Assembly: GCA_016776725.1 (NCBI GenBank)
Contig: JADHSV010000012.1
Span: 1 to 64,000 of the forward strand
Length of the DNA: 64,000 bases
Origin: Rhodospirillales bacterium
GTDB taxonomy: Bacteria; Pseudomonadota; Alphaproteobacteria; Rhodospirillales; Shumkoniaceae
Direction: 5' to 3'
The notes beneath the pieces were generated by a model that was not told the DNA's origin, searched no databases, and was given only the letters and a program-made list of their open reading frames with translations. Positions 57,589-64,000 of this stretch are shown piece after piece; positions within the stretch are counted from its first letter, which is position 1; each line of letters begins with the position of its first letter. A program made the translations under genes and the position numbers.

Positions 57589-58116
57589 TCAGCGGAAAAA
57601 TTCTGTAAAGAAACCCAGCGGGAAATTTACTTCCATGACCCGCGAGAAAAGGAAATACACCAGCACCGGATAGATCGCGGCGAAGATGGCGATGATCTTG
57701 AACCTGCGTTCACCCCACAAAATCGGAAGGGCGATGCAGAACAACATCATCGCGGCAATGATCCCAACCCAATTAACAATGCTGACGAATACGATCAGCA
57801 ATACCGCCGATAAAAACACGACCTTGGGTAAGGGTTTGCGCTTCTTCGCTTCCTGACCCCAGGCCTGAAACATCATCATCACGGCAAAGGCCGAAATCAG
57901 GAACAGCAGAAGCCGTGGGAACTGGGTGGGCGGAACGCCCTGCGCCATCGCCGAAGGCACCTCGTCGAACAGGGTCGTCAGGTAGAAAACGACGGCGCTG
58001 AACAAAAGGACGGCGACGCCCATTGGGAGGTCGGTGTGAATGGAGAAGGGGCGCGACCCTTGATCGGGCCGCGCCTTGTTCCCGTCACCATTTTGCGTGG
58101 TTTTTGTATCAGTCAT
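57589..58116 (-). CDS. tctB: TctB family small membrane subunit
   Basis: A 175-residue protein with four predicted transmembrane helices and a hydrophilic N-terminus. ATG at 58116 chosen because the longer frame runs into the tctC gene. It lies between tctC and tctA, matching the canonical gene order. Confidence 0.88.
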   Translation of the reverse strand: MTDTKTTQNGDGNKARPDQGSRPFSIHTDLPMGVAVLLFSAVVFYLTTLFDEVPSAMAQGVPPTQFPRLLLFLISAFAVMMMFQAWGQEAKKRKPLPKVVFLSAVLLIVFVSIVNWVGIIAAMMLFCIALPILWGERRFKIIAIFAAIYPVLVYFLFSRVMEVNFPLGFFTEFFR

Positions 58117-58138
58117 TGAACGCAAAATCGCTTTTTCT

Positions 58139-59116
58139 TTACTTGATGAACCCAAGTTCCTTGAGGCTCTTTTCGCCGTCGGCGTAGAGCTGCTTGATCT
58201 GAGCCGTCCAGTCGGCGGAACCGACGATGCTGCCAGCATCGAGGCCGACGGTTTCCAGATAGCCAAGGTAGTAGCTGTGCTTCATGGCTTTGACGATCTT
58301 GGTTTCCAGCGTTTTCAACTCAGCGTCCCCAGTGCCTTTCAGGGTCACGAAGCCGCGAACCGTCGAGAACGTCGCGTCGATGCCCATCTCGACCGAAGTC
58401 GGCACGTCCGGCAACGGTCCCATGCGCTTCTTGGCAAGCACGATGAGCGGTTGGATTTCGCCGGCCTTGATCTGGGATTCGGCCTCCGAAAGGTTCAAAA
58501 CGCCGATATCAACGTCGCCGCCGATCAGGTTGGTGACGATGTGTCCGCCGCCTTCATAGGGGATGTAGTTGATTTTGATGCCCGCTTTGTTGGCGAAGGT
58601 GGCGACCGTAACCTGATCGATACCGCCAACATGCGTTCCGGCGACTTTCAGTTTGCGTTTACCCGCTTCGGCCAGCATGGCTTTGGCGTCCTTGAACTTG
58701 CCGGCCTTGGCCATCAGAAGCTGCGGATCGTCGGTGGCGCGCGCGATGCCGACCAAATCATCGATCTTAAGCACGGACTTGCCCATGGCGATGGTGAACA
58801 GATGGCTCGGCGTGATCGTCATGATCGTGTGACCGTCGCGATCCTTGCCGTTGATGTAGTTCATGGCCACGGCACCACCGCCGCCACGCTTACTGACCAC
58901 CGTCATGTCAGCTTTCAGTTCGCGGCGTGCGCGCATCATCATCATGCGGGTGGTAACGTCGGTGCCGCCGCCGGCTCCGGCGTGGGTCACGACTTCAATG
59001 GTCTTGGACGGGAATTTATCCGCCGCTTGAGCCGCACCGGCCGCGAGACCAAGTGCGAGAGTCGCCGTTGCACACGCGAGGAACGCACGGCGCGGTGTGA
59101 AAATGCTGTCCGTCAT
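58139..59116 (-). CDS. tctC: TctC/Bug family substrate-binding protein
   Basis: A 325-residue protein with a Tat-like signal peptide (TPRRAFLACATATLALGLAAG) and the Bug signature FPSKTIEVVTHAGAGGGTD, GGGGAVAMNYINGKDRDGHTI, and LPDVPTSVEMGID. It is the ligand receptor of the second Tct system. It heads the cassette C operon, opposite the 2-hydroxyacid dehydrogenase gene. Confidence 0.92.
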   Translation of the reverse strand: MTDSIFTPRRAFLACATATLALGLAAGAAQAADKFPSKTIEVVTHAGAGGGTDVTTRMMMMRARRELKADMTVVSKRGGGGAVAMNYINGKDRDGHTIMTITPSHLFTIAMGKSVLKIDDLVGIARATDDPQLLMAKAGKFKDAKAMLAEAGKRKLKVAGTHVGGIDQVTVATFANKAGIKINYIPYEGGGHIVTNLIGGDVDIGVLNLSEAESQIKAGEIQPLIVLAKKRMGPLPDVPTSVEMGIDATFSTVRGFVTLKGTGDAELKTLETKIVKAMKHSYYLGYLETVGLDAGSIVGSADWTAQIKQLYADGEKSLKELGFIK

Positions 59117-59468
59117 ATCTGAATGTCTCCCTATGTCCTCTGAACGCGGTTAAGCTCGCGCTTCGGCAAGGCGAATGCAGCGCTTCTCGCGAGCGACCTG
59201 GGTTGGGTGGCACCTTGGAGTTAAATTGCGTTGTCTTCACACCGGATGTCCGCACGTCGAAAGCCGAATTCCGGCGATTTCATGCAAACTTGCTTCCCTG
59301 TCGCATCCCGGCGCGTGTTATTCTTCGTTCGGATGCTCACCTCCCAATATTGATGGTGCAAGCCACGCGGAAATGTGTCAACATAATTTTGTCGACACTA
59401 GACAAATTTATATGTGCGTACGCCGAACATAGCGGCGGCCAAAAAATTATTTTGGGGCGGAATACTCT
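59117..59468. promoter_or_regulatory. 352-base divergent regulatory region between tctC and the hydroxyacid dehydrogenase gene
   Basis: The longest gene-free stretch in the window. It holds TGTCAACA (59376-59383), TGTCGACA (59390-59397), and a TTGTC-N7-GACAA dyad (59389-59405) extended by AATTT arms to 59409. The same boxes occur upstream of gntR and the ferredoxin operon, so it is probably the main operator of the adjacent GntR regulator. Nothing else recognisable was seen. Confidence 0.6.
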
Positions 59469-60422
59469 ATGAAAGTTTTCGTGCTGGATCCGATCAATGC
59501 CAAAGGTGTCGAACTTTTGCATAAAGAGGCCGAGGTTGTCCTGTGGGACGATCCGGCGGCCGCGGGGTGGCATGGCGAGGCCGATGGCGTGATCGTGCGT
59601 GGCACGACGCCGTTGAAGGAAGCCGACTTCGCCGCCGCAGCGCGGCTAAAGGCGGTCAGCAAACACGGGACCGGGGTAGACCGCATTGATCTGGACGCCG
59701 CGCGGCGCAACGGGGTGCGTGTCATGAATACGCCCGGCCTTAACGCCGAGGCCGTAGCCGAAATGACCATGACGCTGGCGCTGGCGGCAGCCCGCAGGGT
59801 GCCGATGATTGACCGTATGCTGCGCTCCGGCCAACCCGTGGCGCGCGAGGATTTCGACGGCAGCCGCGCTGGCGGGGCACAAGGGTTCTGGGGAAAAACC
59901 GTGGGCGTCATCGGCATGGGGGCCATCGGCCGCCGCGTCGCCGCCAAGTGGTCGGCCGCGTTCGGGATGACCGTCCTTTGGTTCGACCCGTTTGTTCCCG
60001 AAGCCGCCGGGGGCGACCTGAAAGGCGAAAGGATCACCGATCTTGATCAGATGCTGGGGCGGGTCGATCTGCTGAGCATCCATGCGCCCCTGACCAAACA
60101 GACCAAGGGAATGATCGGGGGCCCGGAAATTGCCCTGATGAAGAAATCGGCGGTGCTGGTCAGTGTCGCGCGTGGCGGAATTGTTGACGAGGATGCACTT
60201 TATGACGCACTTTCCGGCGGTTCGCTTTTCGGGGCGGCGCTGGATGTTTTCGAGCAAGAACCGCCGGCTGCTGATCATCCGCTGTTCAGTATTCCAACGT
60301 TCGTTGGAACACCGCACATTGCGGCTGGAACGGTCGATTCGCGGGAACATACGGCAATTGCCGTGGCCCGGCAGCTTCTCGATGTTCTGGAGGGGGGCAA
60401 GGGCAGTAACATTCTTGTGTAG
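59469..60422 (+). CDS. D-2-hydroxyacid dehydrogenase family protein (phosphoglycerate dehydrogenase-like)
   Basis: A 317-residue protein with the NAD-binding motif GKTVGVIGMGAIGRRVA and catalytic residues in the standard places: Arg in VARGGIVDE, Glu in LDVFEQEPP and His in GTPHIAAGT. No ACT/ASB domain is present, so it is more likely a catabolic 2-hydroxyacid dehydrogenase than serine biosynthesis. It lies divergent from tctC and upstream of gntR. Confidence 0.9.
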   Translation: MKVFVLDPINAKGVELLHKEAEVVLWDDPAAAGWHGEADGVIVRGTTPLKEADFAAAARLKAVSKHGTGVDRIDLDAARRNGVRVMNTPGLNAEAVAEMTMTLALAAARRVPMIDRMLRSGQPVAREDFDGSRAGGAQGFWGKTVGVIGMGAIGRRVAAKWSAAFGMTVLWFDPFVPEAAGGDLKGERITDLDQMLGRVDLLSIHAPLTKQTKGMIGGPEIALMKKSAVLVSVARGGIVDEDALYDALSGGSLFGAALDVFEQEPPAADHPLFSIPTFVGTPHIAAGTVDSREHTAIAVARQLLDVLEGGKGSNILV

Positions 60423-60431
60423 ATACACGAC

Positions 60432-60439
60432 TGTTGACA
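60432..60439 (-). promoter_or_regulatory. TGTCAACA box upstream of gntR
   Basis: TGTTGACA on the top strand, an exact reverse-strand copy of the boxes at 59376 and 61253. It lies 34 bases upstream of the gntR start, in a 50-base gap, suggesting autoregulation. Confidence 0.5.
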
Positions 60440-60472
60440 CTGGGAGGGGGAGACACCTAAATCCTTCGAGCC

Positions 60473-61183
60473 ATGAATAAAACAACGACCGCACCCAGAA
60501 GCAAAACCGCCCAGACGCTGGAAATCCTGCGCACCCAATCGCTGACAACGATTGTGCTGGAGGAACTGGAGCGGATGATCCTGTCCGGCGAACTAAAGCC
60601 GGGCGAACGTATCAACGAGAAAGCCCTCGCCGAGCAGCAATCGGTCAGCCGCGGACCGATTCGCGAGGCCTGCCGCCGTCTTGAACAGGCGGGGTTGGTG
60701 GAAATCGTCGTCAATCGCGGTGTCTTCGTGCGCAAATTGAAGGCGGGCGATGCGGCGGATATCTGTGACATCAAGGCGGCGTTATCGGCGCTCATCGGCC
60801 GCGCCCTGGCGCTGAGCATTACGGACGAGCAACTGGAGACCCTGAGGGGCATGGTTGCGCGCATGGAAGATTTGGCCGCGCGGGGCGATGTCGCCACCTA
60901 TTATCCCATCAACGTCGAATTCCACAACGTCATGCTGGGTTTCACCGGAAACGACCGACTTATCGAAATGTGCACCGGGGTTGATAAGGAGCTTTACCTC
61001 TTTAAGCGCAAAAGCATGGACGTGGGGCCGGGGCTCGACCGCTCGGTCGCCGAACACCGGGTCGTCATCGAAGCTCTGGAAAGTCGTGACGAACACGCCG
61101 CCGGCGAAATCATGTGGCAACACGCCATTACCGGAAAATTGCGTCTTCTGGGGGCTCTTCCGGAAACGGAAAACGAAAATTAG
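60473..61183 (+). CDS. GntR family regulator, FCD subfamily
   Basis: A 236-residue protein. Winged helix-turn-helix (LERMILSGELKPGERINEKALAE, VSRGPIREACRRLEQAGLVEI) and an FCD effector domain with His/Asp metal-type residues (NVEFHNVM, AEHRVVIEAL). It probably senses a carboxylate and controls the divergent tct operon, the dehydrogenase and perhaps the ferredoxin operon through TGTC(A/G)ACA boxes. Confidence 0.9.
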   Translation: MNKTTTAPRSKTAQTLEILRTQSLTTIVLEELERMILSGELKPGERINEKALAEQQSVSRGPIREACRRLEQAGLVEIVVNRGVFVRKLKAGDAADICDIKAALSALIGRALALSITDEQLETLRGMVARMEDLAARGDVATYYPINVEFHNVMLGFTGNDRLIEMCTGVDKELYLFKRKSMDVGPGLDRSVAEHRVVIEALESRDEHAAGEIMWQHAITGKLRLLGALPETENEN

Positions 61184-61240
61184 TCAAAATCCGGGCGTGA
61201 GCTGACGTGTCTCGTCCGCCCAATTAAGAACCCCTTTCAA

Positions 61241-61279
61241 CAAGCAATAAATTGTCAACAACCGACAATTTATTGCTTG
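61241..61279. promoter_or_regulatory. Perfect 16-bp inverted repeat upstream of the ferredoxin operon
   Basis: Arms 61241-61256 and 61264-61279 match exactly across a 7-base spacer. The core is TTGTC-N7-GACAA, the same spacing as the dyad at 59389-59405, and it contains TGTCAACA (61253-61260). This supports an operator role; a terminator of gntR is possible but there is no T-run. The core TGTCA-N5-CGACA also resembles, with one base less spacing, the CO sensor CooA box recalled from Rhodospirillum rubrum. Confidence 0.6.
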
Positions 61280-61330
61280 AATTCCCCCCTTTTCCTCCAT
61301 TACCGTAACGCCTCGTTCAAATAACGATAA

Positions 61331-61358
61331 CGGGCGGAAAATCTGATTAATCCGCCCG
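61331..61358 (+). other. Hairpin in the ferredoxin operon leader
   Basis: An 8-bp GC-rich stem (61331-61338 with 61351-61358) with a 12-base loop, ending 6 bases before the ribosome-binding site (GGGAGG, 61365-61370). It may affect translation of the ferredoxin gene; no known regulatory family was recognised. Confidence 0.4.
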
Positions 61359-61378
61359 CGCCGTGGGAGGAATTCTGC

Positions 61379-61915
61379 ATGGATGTCATCGCGGTTCACG
61401 TGGACCGTTGTGTGGGTTGCAAGACCTGTGAACTGGCCTGCGCGGTGGAGCGCGGAAGCGAAGGAAAAACGCTTTTAAGCGCCGTTCGCGAGGCTCCGCA
61501 ACCGCAAGCCCGAGTGCGCGTGGAAGGCGCGGGCGGCGTTTCGTTCGCCATTCAGTGCCGCCATTGCGCGGATGCGCCGTGTCTGGACGCCTGTCTGACC
61601 GGAGCCCTGGCGCGCGACGCCGAAAGTGGGCTGGTGCGCGTCAACGATGACCGCTGCATCGGGTGCTGGACCTGCGTCATGTTTTGTCCCTACGGCGTTA
61701 TATTCCCGTGGCCCGAACGCAAGCTGGCGCTTAAGTGTGACCGCTGCATGCACATGGAATCTTCGGCCTGCGTCGACTCGTGTCCGACCCAGGCGCTGGA
61801 AATCGTCAACGTCGAAAAGCTGGCCGACGCGTATGCCGAAAAACGGCGTAGCGCGGCCATGGCGGCATCCGGGATTGGGATAGACGGTGCCGTTCATCTC
61901 GATCTTGGGAAATAA
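61379..61915 (+). CDS. CooF-like ferredoxin with four 4Fe-4S clusters
   Basis: A 178-residue protein with 16 cysteines in four groups: C11/14/17/21, C60/63/68/72, C93/96/99/103 and C120/123/131/135. The arrangement resembles HycB/CooF/DmsB-type electron-transfer subunits, which shuttle electrons from a catalytic protein to partners such as CODH or a flavin oxidoreductase. It starts with GGGAGG upstream, and is followed after 27 bases by the CODH-like gene. No membrane segment is seen, so it is probably cytoplasmic. Confidence 0.88.
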   Translation: MDVIAVHVDRCVGCKTCELACAVERGSEGKTLLSAVREAPQPQARVRVEGAGGVSFAIQCRHCADAPCLDACLTGALARDAESGLVRVNDDRCIGCWTCVMFCPYGVIFPWPERKLALKCDRCMHMESSACVDSCPTQALEIVNVEKLADAYAEKRRSAAMAASGIGIDGAVHLDLGK

Positions 61916-61942
61916 ACAAACCTCTCCGGGGAAACGTCAGTT

Positions 61943-63190
61943 ATGGAAAGCATTCACTTAAAATCAGTCGATCCCGTCAGCCAGGATCTTTTGCGTATCG
62001 CGGCGCGGCGGGGGCTGGAATTGTCGTGGGAACGCTACGAAGCCCAGCAGCCGCAGGACGGATTTGTTCGCAGCGGCCTTGGCTGCGCCTTCGGGTGCCT
62101 GCACGGCCCGTGTCGTATCGACCCGTTCGGACGCGGGGCAACCAATGGAATTTGCGGAATCGACCGCGACCAAATGGTCGCTGCGTCGCTGCTGCGCCTG
62201 TGCTTGAACGGAGCGCTGGAGGCCGGGGTATCGGGGGATTGCGTTGTTCAGGCCGCCGTCATGTTAAGCCGCCCGCAAGGCTCGGTTGATGAATTGGTTC
62301 GCGCCGCCGCGGACCTCGGTGTGGCGGCTTTCAAGGCCAGCGGCGAGGCCGAAGGTGTTTCAGGCGGGGTTAAGGCCGGATACGGCGTTCTTGCCGCCGA
62401 CGGTCCGATCATCGGCGTTTGCGGCAATCCGGACGAAGCCACTGTGTCGAAGCTGGTATCGGCGAAGGGGCGGGGCCGCGTGGTCTCGCTGGGCGACTGG
62501 ATTTCCGTGGGCGGCGAGCTTCTGCCCTTCGCGTGTTCCTCGGGCGAGGGCGAACTGGCCATCGCATCCGGGTGCATTAGCCAAGTGGTTTGCGGGGCGG
62601 ATGCCGATCCCGCCATCATAGCCGTTTGTGAACAGGCAGGCGTACCTGTCGGCGTCGAGGCGGTTGATGCGGTAGCGGGGGCTTCCGACTTTACTCCGCA
62701 GCCTGAACAGTTTGGGGAGGGAGCCGTGTGCGCGCCCGGTGATATCGCGAAGGGTCCGCTGTGCCTAATCGGCGGGTCCGATATGCCGCAACAGTCCATG
62801 GGCTGGCTGGCAAGCGAATTGCCGGGCGCGCTCGCGGCCGCAGGCCAAAACGTGGCGGCCTGGGGCGATGCGGCGCTGTGGGTCGTCAAGGGGGGCACGG
62901 CGGGCGTGCAGACGCTCGACCCCGTTCGCGGACCATGGGACGCGTGTGCGACGTCCGGCTCGAACCTCAAGGGAATTTGCTTTACCGGTTTGTCCGGATG
63001 CCGTGATCTGGCCGTGGCGCTGGGCGCTGCCGCGTTGGGCGCGCGGGTGTGCGTGGCTACGCCGTTGCCGGTTTGGGGCAGCGAAGCCGTTTGTGATGCA
63101 ATTGATGGGATCGTCGACCGAAATGGTGGCGAGTTCGCGCACTTCGATCATCCGGCAAGCGCCGATGAAATCCTGGCCTGGTTTGGATAA
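61943..63190 (+). CDS. Shortened CODH-like (CooS-type) protein
   Basis: A 415-residue protein, compared with about 640 for CooS. The N-terminal region has C48-x3-C52-x4-C57-x13-C71 (GCAFGCLHGPCRIDPFG...GICG), matching the CooS B-cluster pattern apart from one extra residue between the first two cysteines. The two D-cluster cysteines are missing. Possible C-cluster equivalents are C160 (IIGVCG), C217 (VVCGADAD) and C353 (GLSGCRD). The His and two Cys ligands of canonical enzymes seem absent. So CO oxidation is not assured. It is coupled to the downstream reductase by TAATG. Confidence 0.7.
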   Translation: MESIHLKSVDPVSQDLLRIAARRGLELSWERYEAQQPQDGFVRSGLGCAFGCLHGPCRIDPFGRGATNGICGIDRDQMVAASLLRLCLNGALEAGVSGDCVVQAAVMLSRPQGSVDELVRAAADLGVAAFKASGEAEGVSGGVKAGYGVLAADGPIIGVCGNPDEATVSKLVSAKGRGRVVSLGDWISVGGELLPFACSSGEGELAIASGCISQVVCGADADPAIIAVCEQAGVPVGVEAVDAVAGASDFTPQPEQFGEGAVCAPGDIAKGPLCLIGGSDMPQQSMGWLASELPGALAAAGQNVAAWGDAALWVVKGGTAGVQTLDPVRGPWDACATSGSNLKGICFTGLSGCRDLAVALGAAALGARVCVATPLPVWGSEAVCDAIDGIVDRNGGEFAHFDHPASADEILAWFG

Positions 63191-64000
63191 TGGGCAGGGC
63201 CGACTACGATCTGGTTGTTGTGGGTGGCGGTGCCGCCGGGCTTAACGCGGCCTTTTCGTGCAGGCAGCGGTTCCCGGACAAACGGGTTCTTCTGATCGAT
63301 CGTGAATCCGAGGTCGGCTACTACCGCACCCTTCTGCCCATGTTCATGGCGGGCAATCTGAATGAGGACAAGCTGTTTTTCTGGAAGTCCGGCGATGACG
63401 AAAATCTGGACACCCGTCTGGGTGTTCAGGTGCGCAGTCTGGATCGCGCCGCTAAATGCCTGACCCTGGACACCGGCGAAACCATTGGCTACGCGCGGCT
63501 GGTTCTGGCCTGCGGCGGTTATCCTATCGTGCCGCCGGTGTTCGAGCGCGCGGTAACCCCCGAAGGGGTATTTCCCGTGCGCGGCCTTTCGGTGGCCCGC
63601 GAAATCAAGGATTGGTTGCCCCAACGTCGCGATATCGTTGTGCTGGGCGGCGGTCTGGTGGGCTCCAAGACGTCCGTATTCCTGCGCCTTGCGGGTTTCA
63701 ACGTGACCCTGGTCGAGAAGGAAGCTCATATTCTTCCGACGGTTCTAAGCGCCGATACCGCGCGGCCCCTGCAACGCCATCTGGAAAACATGGGAGTGCA
63801 GGTTAAAACCGAAACCACCATCGATCAGTTCAAGGCCGACGCGGATGGCGCGGTATCGTCGGTGCATCTGGCGACGGGTGAATGGCTGCCCTGCGGGACG
63901 TTTCTGGTGGGCATCGGTTCGACGCCGGATCTTGCGTTTTTGGATGGCACGGGTCTCGTGGAAGACGGCGAGCTGGTCGTTTCGCCGACCCTGCAAACGC
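63190..64000 (+). CDS. FAD-dependent pyridine nucleotide-disulfide oxidoreductase, 3'-truncated by window
   Basis: About 270 residues visible. FAD-binding motif YDLVVVGGGAAGLNA at the N-terminus, second NAD(P)-binding motif DIVVLGGGLVGSKTSVFLR, and FLVGIGSTPDLAFLD. No redox-active Cys pair or NADH-oxidase-type Cys is seen, so it looks like a ferredoxin/NAD(P) oxidoreductase or related enzyme. The ATG overlaps the CODH-like gene stop (TAATG). The combination ferredoxin, CODH-like, flavin oxidoreductase recalls known CODH-ferredoxin-FNOR modules. The end of the gene and any genes after it lie outside. Confidence 0.82.
   Translation, partial: MGRADYDLVVVGGGAAGLNAAFSCRQRFPDKRVLLIDRESEVGYYRTLLPMFMAGNLNEDKLFFWKSGDDENLDTRLGVQVRSLDRAAKCLTLDTGETIGYARLVLACGGYPIVPPVFERAVTPEGVFPVRGLSVAREIKDWLPQRRDIVVLGGGLVGSKTSVFLRLAGFNVTLVEKEAHILPTVLSADTARPLQRHLENMGVQVKTETTIDQFKADADGAVSSVHLATGEWLPCGTFLVGIGSTPDLAFLDGTGLVEDGELVVSPTLQT

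Noticed and set aside
61252-61268. CooA binding site for CO response
   Set aside because: Spacing is one base shorter than the recalled consensus and the same box recurs at promoters beside gntR, so a GntR operator is more economical. Kept only as an alternative.

Overview
The window is a gene-dense, GC-rich stretch of what looks like an alphaproteobacterial chromosome, probably Rhodospirillales-like. The pointers are a DUF3035 (BamF-type) lipoprotein beside lspA and ileS, a DUF1244 protein, the purD/xseA/M23 neighbourhood, and abundant tripartite tricarboxylate (Tct) transporters. I saw no rRNA, tRNA, CRISPR array, insertion sequence or prophage. The placement is inference from gene content, not from a marker-gene search.

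Region 1 (about 1-26 kb) is mostly housekeeping. It holds the end of a lipid A acyltransferase gene, an M23 peptidase with xseA, purD, a dienelactone-hydrolase-like protein, tadA, a C26 amidotransferase, an RluB-type synthase with rsmD, mutL and pgi. These are followed by a DUF362 protein with a membrane polyferredoxin, an M16 peptidase pair, a BamF-type lipoprotein with lspA and ileS, ribF and an aldo/keto reductase. A 37-codon Lys/Cys-rich ORF lies between pgi and mutL.

Region 2 (about 26-61 kb) is an accessory block of three organic-acid cassettes. Cassette A (26.1-36.9 kb) is a divergent LysR regulator, an enolase-superfamily enzyme, TctC-B-A, a beta-hydroxyacid dehydrogenase, a membrane protein, an atypical SDR, a sulfatase, an EthD-like protein and a cupin. 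A 23-nt motif with one mismatch precedes both of its transcription units. Cassette B (36.9-48.5 kb) is a DUF1932 dehydrogenase, two EamA transporters, IclR, a complete dipeptide/oligopeptide-type ABC transporter, an SDR, an HpcH/HpaI aldolase and a tartronate-semialdehyde-reductase-like enzyme that seems to start at ATT. Cassette C (52.5-61.2 kb) is a divergent enolase-superfamily protein, MmgE/PrpD, a PdxA-like enzyme, TctA-B-C, a 2-hydroxyacid dehydrogenase and a GntR/FCD regulator. Between B and C lie an RpfG-like response regulator split by one in-frame TAA, a long palindromic repeat, and a four-gene DUF1538-DUF1538-PII-like-CBS operon.

Region 3 (61.2-64 kb, cut by the window end) is the most unusual part: a CooF-like ferredoxin with 16 cysteines, a shortened carbon-monoxide-dehydrogenase-like protein and a FAD/NAD(P) oxidoreductase. 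The CODH-like protein keeps the B-cluster cysteine pattern but lacks the D-cluster region and apparently several C-cluster ligands. TGTC(A/G)ACA boxes occur before the tct/hydroxyacid-dehydrogenase pair, before gntR and before this redox operon, so one GntR regulator may link cassette C to the redox module. This module, the split RpfG protein and the DUF1538/PII operon are the main candidates for follow-up.
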